From assembly GCA_963727755.1 (NCBI GenBank), contig CAVSHN010000015.1, positions 310,001 through 374,000 of the forward strand: a stretch of 64,000 bases of DNA. Reading direction: 5' to 3'. The notes below the pieces were generated by a model. That model was not told the origin of the DNA, did not search any database, and saw only the letters and a list, made by a program, of their open reading frames with translations. The position numbers and the translations under genes are program-made. Positions within the stretch are counted from its first letter, which is position 1; every line of letters begins with the position of its first letter. Positions 17,624-25,285 of the stretch are shown in pieces. This DNA comes from DASYAN01 sp963727755 (GTDB taxonomy: Bacteria; Chloroflexota; Ktedonobacteria; Ktedonobacterales; Ktedonobacteraceae).

Positions 17624-18532
17624 TTAGACAAAGGACATCGAGTTATTATAGTTTGTTGCACTCTCCAGATTGGCAAAAAGCTGTTGGGTGGTTATATTCG
17701 TCTCCACATCCTCCTTGGCAGTCTCCGCCAAACCACTGGGAATCGAGACTAATGTTAGAGGCTGTAGGTGAGAAGCGTCGGAGTGGGATGCCACTATTTC
17801 GAGTGTAACTCCTCTCTGGATTGAAGTCTCTTGAGTGAGCCTGATTGTTATCCCCATAACCTGTTTGGTTATCACGACATGGTGTTGTATGCAATAATCT
17901 GCATACGATAACTCCACAGGCGTTTGATGGTCAACCTGTGAAATAGCAGGAATAACATGAAGGTTATAGCATTTCGATTGGCCTACAAATACGGTAAACG
18001 GTCCAACCATAGGGGTCGCTATTGCCAGTTTTCCTTGTGCAATGAGTGTCACAAGGCCAAGTAGCGTTACGAGAGTGCCAGCAAAAACCGACCAGAATAG
18101 CGGACGCCTCATGATTTTGCCCTCGGGCTTCCATGCCACAGCACAGCAACTGCCGATTATTCCCAGGAGCATGCCAATGCCAAATCCCCCTAGCGCTGTG
18201 ATGAGTGATAGTAATGAGAGAACCACACTTGCTGCTCCAGCCACCAAGGCATACGAAGGTGCTAATAGCTCAATAAGTCCCATTGCAAGGAGTAGTCCGC
18301 CAATCAGTAGTCCTGACCACAGAGTATTTGCAGGAACGATACCACTGTGGATCAAACAGAGAGGACTCCAAAGAACGAACAAACTAGCCAAAAGTACGCA
18401 CAAGGCTCCCCAGAATGGGCGTCGGTGGCACCAACACTGAAAGTTATACCATAGCTTCCTTAGCTTCCTTAGCTTCCTTGTCGAAATCTTGGTAATCTTC
18501 ATCGCAGAGTTGAGGGTGGACCTGTTCTGCAC
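17624..18532 (-). CDS. DUF6114-like multi-pass membrane protein
   Basis: The protein starts with a short basic region, then RRPFWGALCVLLASLFVLWSP, which resembles the opening of DUF6114 membrane proteins known from actinobacteria. Further hydrophobic segments follow at about 70-88, 92-112, 115-135 and 145-168. The remaining 130 residues are an outside domain without recognised motif. The only start for the listed length is a GTG at 18532 without a good ribosome site. A well-placed AAGGAG and ATG (18575) open a different frame that overlaps this one. Either the small frame is a coupled leader or a base is missing near 18450 and the two are one protein. Confidence 0.6.
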   Translation of the reverse strand: MQNRSTLNSAMKITKISTRKLRKLRKLWYNFQCWCHRRPFWGALCVLLASLFVLWSPLCLIHSGIVPANTLWSGLLIGGLLLAMGLIELLAPSYALVAGAASVVLSLLSLITALGGFGIGMLLGIIGSCCAVAWKPEGKIMRRPLFWSVFAGTLVTLLGLVTLIAQGKLAIATPMVGPFTVFVGQSKCYNLHVIPAISQVDHQTPVELSYADYCIQHHVVITKQVMGITIRLTQETSIQRGVTLEIVASHSDASHLQPLTLVSIPSGLAETAKEDVETNITTQQLFANLESATNYNNSMSFV

Positions 18533-18575
18533 AAGCTTCCATATGCTTGCTCTTTTTGAGTCGTATACTTTTCAT
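18444..18575 (-). CDS. Small acidic ORF overlapping the DUF6114-like gene
   Basis: A 43-residue frame begins at ATG 18575 with an AAGGAG site 6 nt upstream. It has a basic start (MKSIRLKKSKHMEACAEQ), an acidic middle and KEAKEAKEAMV at its end, encoded by a 12-bp tandem repeat. It ends inside the neighbouring larger frame. It may be a real upstream coupled peptide or the true N-terminus of the membrane protein separated by an indel. Confidence 0.4.
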   Translation of the reverse strand: MKSIRLKKSKHMEACAEQVHPQLCDEDYQDFDKEAKEAKEAMV

Positions 18576-18792
18576 TTGTTACTCCTTTTGCTCTATATGC
18601 GTAAGTAAAATCTATAGTCTTACAGGCACTCTCAAATAGTTTTTACCTCCGCTTGCCTCTCTATTGGATTGAAGAGCTAGACAGTTGTTTATCTAATCGG
18701 CACTATTTACCTGATCTCAATAGAAGGGATAGAGATGGATAAAAGGACTGGGGAATTATCCGAAGCTTCTCAGATTGGGGAAGATCTCGGAT

Positions 18793-20825
18793 CTAGCCTT
18801 TGTGAAACGTCGTGATTGCCTGCCCCATCCATTTCAACAGGGCTCCATTAGCACTACTAGTTTCGCGTTCCTTCATACGCTGTAGGGATACACATCTTCT
18901 CTTGGTTTTACGCGTGAGGGGATGCTGTGGCCCGAGCGTCTGCTCCCTGATGTGCAATGCTTGCTGCAAAAGTGGCTCAGCCTGTGCATGCTGGCCCCGC
19001 TTTTTGTAGATAATGGCAAGATTATTGAGGGAATAGGCTGCGTTAGGATGTTGTGGTCCGAGAGTCTGCTCCCAGATCTGCAAGGCTCGCTTGTAGAGTT
19101 GCTCCGCCTGTTCGTATTTGCCCAGCTCGGAGTAGAGATTGGCGAGACTGTGGAGCGTATCGGCGATAGCAGGATGGGCAGATCCGAGAACACTCTCTCG
19201 GATCTGCAAGGCTTGTTGGTAGAGTGGTTTTGCCTGCTTATACTTGCCCTGCTGGGTGTAGAGAGTAGCAAGGCTGTTAAGTGTATCGGCAATGGCGAGG
19301 TGGTCAGGTCCGAGAGCGAGTTTTCTGATGTGCAGGGCTTGTTGGTAGAGTGGTTCAGCCTGCTCGTAATCGCCTTGCTCTCTGTAGAGACTAGCAAGGC
19401 CGTGGAGTGTATCGGCGACAGCAGGATGATCAGGTCCGAGGGCCAGTTCTTTGATATGCAGCACGCGTTGGTAGAGTGGCTCAGCTTCCTCATACTTAAC
19501 CTGCTGGGTGTAGAGGGTGGCGAGGCCATTGAGTGTAGAAGCCACTTGAGGGTGGTTAGAGCCAAGGACTTCCTCCCTGATGTGCAAGGCTCGCTTGTAA
19601 AGTAGCTCCGCCTGAGCGTGCTTCCCCTGGTCTCTAGAGAGAGTGGCAAGAGTATGGAGCAGAGAGGCCATATTGGGATGCTCGGGACCCAGGAGTTGCT
19701 CTCTGATATGCAAGACGCGTTGGTAGAGTAAATCGGCTTGGGCATACTTCCCCTGCACTTTGTAGAGATTGGCTAGCGTGTTGAGAGGATAGGCCACCTC
19801 AGGATGCTCGGGGCCGAGAGTTTTTCCAAGATGTGCAGCACGCGTTGGTAGAGTGGCTCCGCCTGCTTGTATTTGCCTTGCTCTTGGCACACTTCGGCAA
19901 AACTATTAAGCAAACGAGCTACCTCAGGGTGGTCTGCCCCAAGAGCCCGTTCCTCAATCTGCAAGACTCGTTGGTAGAGTGACTCGGCTTGGGTATACTT
20001 CCCCTGTACTTTGTAGAGATTGGCTAGATTATTGAGAGGATAGGCCACCTCAGGATGCTCAGGTCCGAGAGTTTGTTCCAAGATATGCAATACGCGCTGA
20101 TAGAGTGGCTCCGCTTCCTCATAGTTACCTTGTTCATAGTAAAGGCTGGCAAGGTTATTAAGTGGATAGGCCACATCAGAGTGTTGTGGTCCAAGCGTTC
20201 GTTCTAAGATGTGCAACACACGCTGATAGAGTGGCTCCGCCTCCTTATAGCAAGCTTGGTCATAGAGATAGTCCGCTAGTTGATAGAGCAATTGTCCTGC
20301 TCCTGAGGAGGTCAAGTCTAGTTTTTCAATGAGTGTAGCGCAGCCCTGAGCATGAGAGAGATAGCGTTTATAGTATTCTCCGCTGCTCTCATCCATTTCG
20401 GGTAGGACCTCTGCCACTGCTTGCACTGTTCGCTCTGCCCACAGGCGATAGGTTGCTTCATCCATCGCCTTCTTGAGCACCTCTTGCACTAATTGATCAG
20501 TTGCAATCAAGTGCTGCTTAGGGTTGTATTGAATGAGCGAATGGGAAGATAGTACTTTGATAGCCCGATCAAATGCCCGAGGAGCTGTGGCCAGTTTCTG
20601 GATCGCGTGCCCGAGATGTTGTGCTCCTTCGAGGAAAATCTCTTTAGGAATAGCTTCTGGTTGTAGAAAAGCACACACGCGTAGCAGGTCTGCTGCTGCG
20701 GGATGGCTTTGCCGGATCTTTTTAACTCGATCCAGTATTTCCGCCTCAGCCTGACTAGTGAGGTCTCTGACCTGACTTTGTCTTAATCCTTCAATCTGTA
20801 GTATCTGATACTTGTTCTCGTCCAT
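18793..20825 (-). pseudogene. TPR-repeat protein with STAND-type winged helix, frameshifted
   Basis: From 20825 the protein has a winged-helix segment typical of the region after NB-ARC ATPase domains (HPAAADLLRVCAFLQPEAIP, then LSSHSLIQYNPKQHLIATDQ). An array of 42-residue tetratricopeptide repeats follows, with the motif YEQAEPLYQRVLHI and LGPEHPEVAYPLNNLANLY. At about 19825 homology changes frame (VLHILEK continues as TLGPEHPEVAYPLNTLAN) and the repeats go on to 18793. The total length fits one missing base. The NB-ARC P-loop domain expected in front is absent, so this is a 5'-truncated and frameshifted copy of a STAND-TPR signalling protein. The ~126-bp DNA repeats make this locus prone to recombination. 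Confidence 0.75.
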
Positions 20826-20864
20826 GCGCTACCTGCTCTCATGAGTTCCTCTATCATAACATTG

Positions 20865-20948
20865 TTAGCCATATTTCACATTGAGGCTCGTGCGGTCTAG
20901 CTCTAAGTATTCCTCTAGACTTATCCAGCGTTCCTGTTGCATTGCCAT
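20865..20948 (-). pseudogene. Remnant of a Uma2-family endonuclease gene
   Basis: Twenty-seven codons (MAMQQERWISLEEYLELD ... NVKYG) match the usual start of Uma2 (PD-(D/E)XK) family proteins, which continue with an IDG..Y motif that is missing here. The frame ends in a stop and the catalytic domain is absent, so only the N-terminal stub survives. Confidence 0.55.
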
Positions 20949-21381
20949 GATAGTTATTCCTTCCCAACGATGTCCCTGAGATCCTAGGTATTTCAATCTT
21001 CGACGGGTACGACAGGTCATTGAGCCAACTACCCTCCTAGTGTAGCATAGGAAGCCGTTTGAGGCAAGCATTTCCGAGAGGTATGTTTGTTGGAGTGAGC
21101 TTGGAGAGCAGAGAGACGCGAGGAAAATGTCCCATTTTTCCCTTGAAAAAAGACTCATTGATCAGGTATCCTTGAATTGCTTCCCTCGCTTCGTGACAAG
21201 TGGAATGAATTCATCCAGGAGGAGCGCTAGGCAGGGATGTGCTTGCCTTGTGCGTTGGGGAACGCTTGTACATAGAGCAGGACGTTTCAAAAATATAAAC
21301 CATATGACCTATGTTCTTGTTTAAACCCAAACGTTGTTCGTTATACCGATAGATGTTTATCACTAATCCATCATAGGGGAT
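20949..21381. other. Intergenic, no gene seen
   Basis: About 430 bp between the Uma2 stub and the secreted protein gene. Short frames on both strands lack homology. Confidence 0.4.
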
Positions 21382-22263
21382 ATGTCATTGAATAATATCG
21401 ATACAGAGAGCGATTTTGGGAATAATTTTGATGGTCCAACGATGCCTAGAGAATATTTTACTCCTTATAATAATAAGGAAAGTAATATTGCCCTATCTCC
21501 CAAACTGCCTCCTTCAATAACGCGGACTAGCCTCAAGACAGCTGTACAAATCTGGCTCATTGTTGCCTGTACGGCGACTGTCCTAGGGGCAACAAGTGAC
21601 ATATTGCACCTTTTCCCCTGGTCAAACGATCCCTCGCAACAGTCAGACTCTCAGATAATGCATCCTATGCAGCAAGTATTGGAAAATACCAATTCTGCAT
21701 TCCCATCGCCAACATTCTCTCCCTCACCAACTGCTACACCTATGCCGACCACAACACCCACGCCAGTACCAACACCCACGCCGTTATTATTGCCAATGGG
21801 AAATCCGACGGTGCCCGATGCTAGTTTCGAGATACCTGTGCTAGGTCATGCTAAATATCAGTACAGCCCTACCGGGAGCAGTTGGACCTTCAATGATGGA
21901 GCGGGGATTGCTGCTAATGGTAGTGCTTTTACTGCCAACAATCCCAATGCCCCACGAGGCAGACAAGTCTCCTTCTTGCAGGAAACGGGCTCATTCAGCC
22001 AAACGATCAGCTTTAGAGCAGGAAGCTATCACATATCGTTCTATGCAGCTCAACGTAAAGGAGTCAATAAGAGCGTACAGAACTTCCAGGTATTGATTGA
22101 TGGAGATGTGGTAGGAACCTTCACACCTACGGGCTTTGAGTATAAACGCTATAGCTCTGGCGCGTTCACCGTCGCAGCCGGGAGCCACGTCTTGACCTTC
22201 CAGGGACTCGATAGCAATGGTGGGGATAATACTGCGTTCATTGATGTGGTCGCTATTAAATAA
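21382..22263 (+). CDS. Membrane-anchored protein with Pro/Thr linker and galactose-binding-like domain
   Basis: The 293 residues comprise a cytoplasmic N-terminus (1-53), one membrane helix (about 55-75, AVQIWLIVACTATVLGA), a Ser/Pro/Thr-rich linker (about 108-140, with repeated TPTP units) and a C-terminal beta-sandwich domain (about 145-293). That domain has DASFEIPVLG, SSWTFNDGAGIAANGSAF, a YHISFYAAQR strand and a closing DNTAFIDVVAIK, typical of secreted DUF642/carbohydrate-binding-like jelly rolls. It is likely exposed on the surface and binds a glycan. The ATG at 21382 follows a GGGGAT region, so the ribosome site is weak. The gene is convergent with hemH. Confidence 0.7.
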   Translation: MSLNNIDTESDFGNNFDGPTMPREYFTPYNNKESNIALSPKLPPSITRTSLKTAVQIWLIVACTATVLGATSDILHLFPWSNDPSQQSDSQIMHPMQQVLENTNSAFPSPTFSPSPTATPMPTTTPTPVPTPTPLLLPMGNPTVPDASFEIPVLGHAKYQYSPTGSSWTFNDGAGIAANGSAFTANNPNAPRGRQVSFLQETGSFSQTISFRAGSYHISFYAAQRKGVNKSVQNFQVLIDGDVVGTFTPTGFEYKRYSSGAFTVAAGSHVLTFQGLDSNGGDNTAFIDVVAIK

Positions 22264-22270
22264 ATTCACC

Positions 22271-23206
22271 CTATTCCAGATGTTCCCGGATGACTCCCGC
22301 AAGCATGCTCACAAATCGCTGATCAGCATTGGGTAACGCCGTACGTGCAAAGGCCAGACCGAGCGATCCTGCTAGCTGGCTAGCCTCAATATCCAGATCA
22401 TAAAGAATCTCTAGGTGGTCAGAAACAAAACCTGCTGGGCAGACCACTACGCCCTCAACTCCCCTTGAAGGCAAGTCTTGGAGAACTTCGAGAATGCTTG
22501 GACCAAGCCAGGGCTCGGCAGTTCGTCCTGCGCTCTGCCATGCCATCGACCAGTGTTGTAAGTTGGCCGCATCAGCTACTGCTTGAGCTGTCTCTTGCAG
22601 TTGTGCAGGATAGGTATCTCCCATCTGTAAAATACGCGTGGGAAGACTATGAGCCGTAAATATCACTTCCAGCTTCTCTCCTGATATCTCTCTTTGCTGT
22701 AACAAGCGGGCCTTGACTTGAAGGACCTGATCTTTCAAATATGTCAGGTAGCCGGGGGCCAAATGCCAGGACTCAATGGCAGAAAACGGTATGGTTGGGG
22801 GGGTAGCAGATCTAGCTCGATGGATATATTCTCCCACACTCATGCTCGAGTAATGTGGTGCAAGTACTAGCCCAATGATGCGTTGGACACCACATTGTGC
22901 AAGTGCTTGCACACTCTCCTCAATAAAAGGAGTGCAATGCTTCATACCCAGCATAGTCTGAAAATGTCCAGGTGAGATTGCATCAAGAGCCGCTTGAATG
23001 CCCTTAACCTGATCATGCGTGTGCTTGATCAATGGGGAGACGCCGCCAATAGATTGGTAGCGATACTGCAAATCTGCCAGCAGCTCAGGGGAAGCTTTCC
23101 GTCCATGTCGAATGTGCGTGTAGTAGGCCTCAATCTGCTCTGGTCCTGCGGGAGTGCCGTAGGCCATGATGATTACTCCAATGGGCATATTCTGTAAATT
23201 AATCAT
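22271..23206 (-). CDS. hemH: Ferrochelatase
   Basis: HemH (or coproporphyrin ferrochelatase) inserts ferrous iron into the porphyrin at the end of heme synthesis. The 311-residue length fits the family. Signatures are IGVIIMAYGTPAGPEQIEAYY at the start (shortened), the SIGGVSPL loop, LAPHYSSMSVGEY, FTAHSLPTR with the catalytic histidine, WQSAGRTAEPWLGPS and VVCPAGFVSDHLEILYDLD with the metal-binding glutamate. The ATG at 23206 has a GAGGAG ribosome site. It does not lie next to other heme genes here. Whether the substrate is protoporphyrin or coproporphyrin cannot be decided by eye. Confidence 0.93.
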   Translation of the reverse strand: MINLQNMPIGVIIMAYGTPAGPEQIEAYYTHIRHGRKASPELLADLQYRYQSIGGVSPLIKHTHDQVKGIQAALDAISPGHFQTMLGMKHCTPFIEESVQALAQCGVQRIIGLVLAPHYSSMSVGEYIHRARSATPPTIPFSAIESWHLAPGYLTYLKDQVLQVKARLLQQREISGEKLEVIFTAHSLPTRILQMGDTYPAQLQETAQAVADAANLQHWSMAWQSAGRTAEPWLGPSILEVLQDLPSRGVEGVVVCPAGFVSDHLEILYDLDIEASQLAGSLGLAFARTALPNADQRFVSMLAGVIREHLE

Positions 23207-23295
23207 ACAAATTCTCCTCTTTTCTGCTCAGAAAAAGGGGAAGCCGTTATCATCCAGGGTAGTGTGCCCCTCCATGGAAGTCTAACCCAAGTGAT

Positions 23296-23322
23296 AAAAA
23301 AATCACCCGGTACGGGCGGGTG
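23296..23322 (-). terminator. Terminator of the 5S rRNA gene
   Basis: On the minus strand CACCCG, a 7-base loop and CGGGTG form a GC-rich hairpin followed by seven T. It directly abuts the 3' end of 5S. Confidence 0.8.
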
Positions 23323-23441
23323 AGATGGCGACGTCCTATTTTCCCACGGGGCTGCCCCCGCAGTATCGTGAGAGCTGAAGAGCTTAACTACCGTGTTCGG
23401 GATGGGAACGGGTGTACCCTCTTCGCTATAGTCACCAGCTC
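23322..23441 (-). rRNA. rrf: 5S ribosomal RNA, solitary
   Basis: The minus strand reads GAGCTGGTGACTATAGCG at the 5' end. The conserved internal block CCCGTTCCCATCCCGAACAC and GTTAAGCTCTTCAGC follow, and it closes with GGACGTCGCCATCTC. The ends pair as the terminal helix. About 120 nt is the normal 5S length. There is no 23S or 16S gene nearby: upstream lie its own promoter and then an oppositely oriented gene. Confidence 0.93.
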
Positions 23442-23476
23442 ACCTGCACATCCAGGTGATTTCCTTGACACAAAGA

Positions 23477-23505
23477 ATAATACTACAGAGGTTCCGCTTT
23501 GTCAA
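23477..23505 (-). promoter_or_regulatory. Promoter of the 5S rRNA gene
   Basis: On the minus strand a perfect TTGACA (23505-23500) and TATTAT (23482-23477) are spaced by exactly 17 bp, about 35 bp before the mature 5S end. A CACCTG/CAGGTG hairpin at 23442-23458 lies in the short precursor leader. Confidence 0.8.
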
Positions 23506-23687
23506 CACTTTTTGACCCGAATTTTTGGCAAATTGAAAAATTGGTGGTCTCTCTTAAATGTTAGTGCAAGAGTAAGCAAGCAAAACAGTTAAATGAACCT
23601 TACTGGCAACTTTTGTGAAACTGACAATTGCTCCATCTTTTGGAGGCCGCAGCGGCGGCCGATAGAATCCCCCTCACAGGAGAACTA

Positions 23688-23783
23688 ATGAAGGAAATAA
23701 GAACCAAGGTAAGAGCTAGCCCGCAGATGGGCAAGAATAACAGCGAGAGTATTACATGCTTTCCCGCTTCAGTCTATCGCTGA
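23688..23783 (+). CDS. Possible 31-residue peptide
   Basis: A short frame starts at ATG 23688 behind an AGGAG site 6-7 nt upstream (MKEIRTKVRASPQMGKNN). It is basic and has no recognised motif. It lies between the 5S gene and the HTH gene. The good ribosome site is the only support. Confidence 0.25.
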   Translation: MKEIRTKVRASPQMGKNNSESITCFPASVYR

Positions 23784-23897
23784 CACTGCGAAAGTGTGAC
23801 GGCATTGCCTTTTTCTTGGGCAAGGCAAGCAATTAGTCTGTTTTCACTGGCTGGTTTTGCCAGTCATGCCTTGACTCCTAGTGTGCGACACTATCAT

Positions 23898-23926
23898 TTG
23901 ACAAGATTAATACTCTTCGCTATAAT
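23898..23926 (+). promoter_or_regulatory. Promoter of the excisionase-type HTH gene
   Basis: TTGACA at 23898-23903 and TATAAT at 23921-23926 with a 17-bp spacer are a consensus sigma-70 promoter, about 70 bp before the start codon. Confidence 0.75.
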
Positions 23927-23995
23927 GTGGTATAGAGAGCATGAAAATATCATGTGCACTTAACCAACCAGACAACTAGAAAGAGGGACAAATAT

Positions 23996-24220
23996 ATGTC
24001 GCAGCAAGTACAACAACTGGGAGCTAATGATCTTCTCACTGTGTCAGAGGTAGCTAAGTTGCTCAGAGTTGATTCAACTACTGTGCGCAGGTGGATCAAG
24101 AACGGAATTCTAGAGGCCTTAAGCTTGCCTCATGTTGGGGCACGATGCGCCTACCGTGTTAAGCGTTCAACGGTCGACAAGATTTTAGTACAATCAGAGC
24201 ACACTCAGGAAGTTGCATAA
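23996..24220 (+). CDS. Excisionase/MerR-like helix-turn-helix DNA-binding protein
   Basis: The 74-residue protein contains DLLTVSEVAKLLRVDSTTVR followed by RWIKNGILEA and YRVKRSTVDKIL. This is the winged HTH of the excisionase (xis)/helix_turn_helix_17 family. Such single-domain proteins act as recombination directionality factors or small regulators. The ATG at 23996 with AGAGGGAC upstream is preferred over an earlier in-frame start. No integrase lies nearby, and the consensus promoter suggests strong expression, so a regulatory role is more likely than phage excision. Confidence 0.78.
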   Translation: MSQQVQQLGANDLLTVSEVAKLLRVDSTTVRRWIKNGILEALSLPHVGARCAYRVKRSTVDKILVQSEHTQEVA

Positions 24221-24238
24221 CCTGAGTGTTGAAATAGA

Positions 24239-24271
24239 AGGTCAGTGTTTTGGGGCTGGCCTTTCTTGGTA
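24239..24271 (+). terminator. Terminator after the HTH gene
   Basis: GGTCAG and CTGGCC arms with G-U pairs enclose a T/G-rich loop and are followed by TTTCTT. It is a moderately convincing hairpin. Confidence 0.45.
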
Positions 24272-24304
24272 ATATAATGCAGCTCTAGATCACAGAACAA
24301 CGTA

Positions 24305-24727
24305 TTATGCCTTGCTCTCACCTGTATTCTCTTGTAATGGTGGGGTGACAATGGATTCTCGTGTGCTTGCTACTATAGCATCCAGTTCTTCTCGTTCCGC
24401 TTGAGGTATGTTGAACTTATCTAGCGTCTGCTGAAAGTCATCCAGAAAGGCCCGCCACTCCTGATGTGTGATCATGAGATGCCTATGGGCATCACCCAAG
24501 GCATGCCCGCTGTAGTGCTGTGGACCACCTGTTGCCCAGCATATCATTTCAGTCACCAGATACTTGAATCCTGCTGGCAATATACTGTGTTGGGCTTCAT
24601 CTATATGAGGGTTAGCACCCAATCTTGGATCGGCCAATATCCTGTCAACGAGATCATCGACGACAGCTGCTATGCTGTACACTCCACCGAGCCGATCGTA
24701 GAGTGATACTTTTTTTGAGTTTTGCAT
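24305..24727 (-). CDS. Group I truncated hemoglobin
   Basis: The 140-residue protein is a 2-over-2 globin of the trHbN/GlbN type. It has SLYDRLGGVYSIAAVVDDLV at the N-terminus, the glycine motifs, GFKYLVTEMICWATGGPQHY and AHRHLMITHQEW, where the F8 proximal histidine (AHRHL) binds heme. Such proteins detoxify nitric oxide or bind oxygen. The start at 24727 is chosen for a GGAG ribosome site 7 nt upstream (AAGGAGACTAACT). The open frame extends further to 24820, but that part has no homology. The C-terminal tail from about 105 on is longer than in most group I proteins. Confidence 0.88.
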   Translation of the reverse strand: MQNSKKVSLYDRLGGVYSIAAVVDDLVDRILADPRLGANPHIDEAQHSILPAGFKYLVTEMICWATGGPQHYSGHALGDAHRHLMITHQEWRAFLDDFQQTLDKFNIPQAEREELDAIVASTRESIVTPPLQENTGESKA

Positions 24728-24820
24728 AGTTAGTCTCCTTAGGCAAGCGTCAAGTTGAGGGTAGATTGAGTTGACAGTTTGAAGAGTCACAGATATCTCT
24801 AAAGCCTCTTGGCAAGGCAC

Positions 24821-25285
24821 TTTCTGCGATTCAGTTTGTCAGAAACTGTCAACCAGGTTTGACGCATGCCTTATAGTGTTTAACCTGTGCTTCCGATTCC
24901 TCTACAATTTCTGCTATCCCTAAAACCAACACGCCTCTCATTGCATATTTGTTACTCTTCTGCAAGCCCTCTAGGACTTCTGAATAGTTACGGTCATTCA
25001 CCTATTGACACAAAGTCAATTTATACCTTAAAATCTTAATGGTTGAGGTAGTAGCTGCTCGCGGTTAGTTCTATTGGTCTGACAGACTATACCTATAACC
25101 CCAAGTTTTGAAGTGATGGTAAAACGACCAGTTTGAAATGGACAATAGAGCAAGTCGAGATTTTTCAAATCATTGAGGTCGAAGCTGGTAAGATATTTCA
25201 AAGCATCATATAGGTTCACACTTTGCCAACTCAGTTTTAAGGCGAGTCGTGCATTTAAAGGATAGCTTAGTTTTCAAGGTCTAAT
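24821..25285. other. Intergenic, no secure gene
   Basis: About 465 bp between the divergent hemoglobin and LuxR genes. A GTG-started minus-strand frame of 63 codons (25028-25219) has no ribosome site or homology. Promoters for both flanking genes must be here. Confidence 0.4.

Noticed and set aside
23320..23592. Plus-strand frame of 90 codons
   Set aside because: It is opposite the 5S rRNA and its promoter and has no homology.
23640..23900. Riboswitch upstream of the HTH gene
   Set aside because: Several small hairpins are present (GCCTT/AAGGC; CTGGC/GCCAG), but they match no riboswitch consensus I know.
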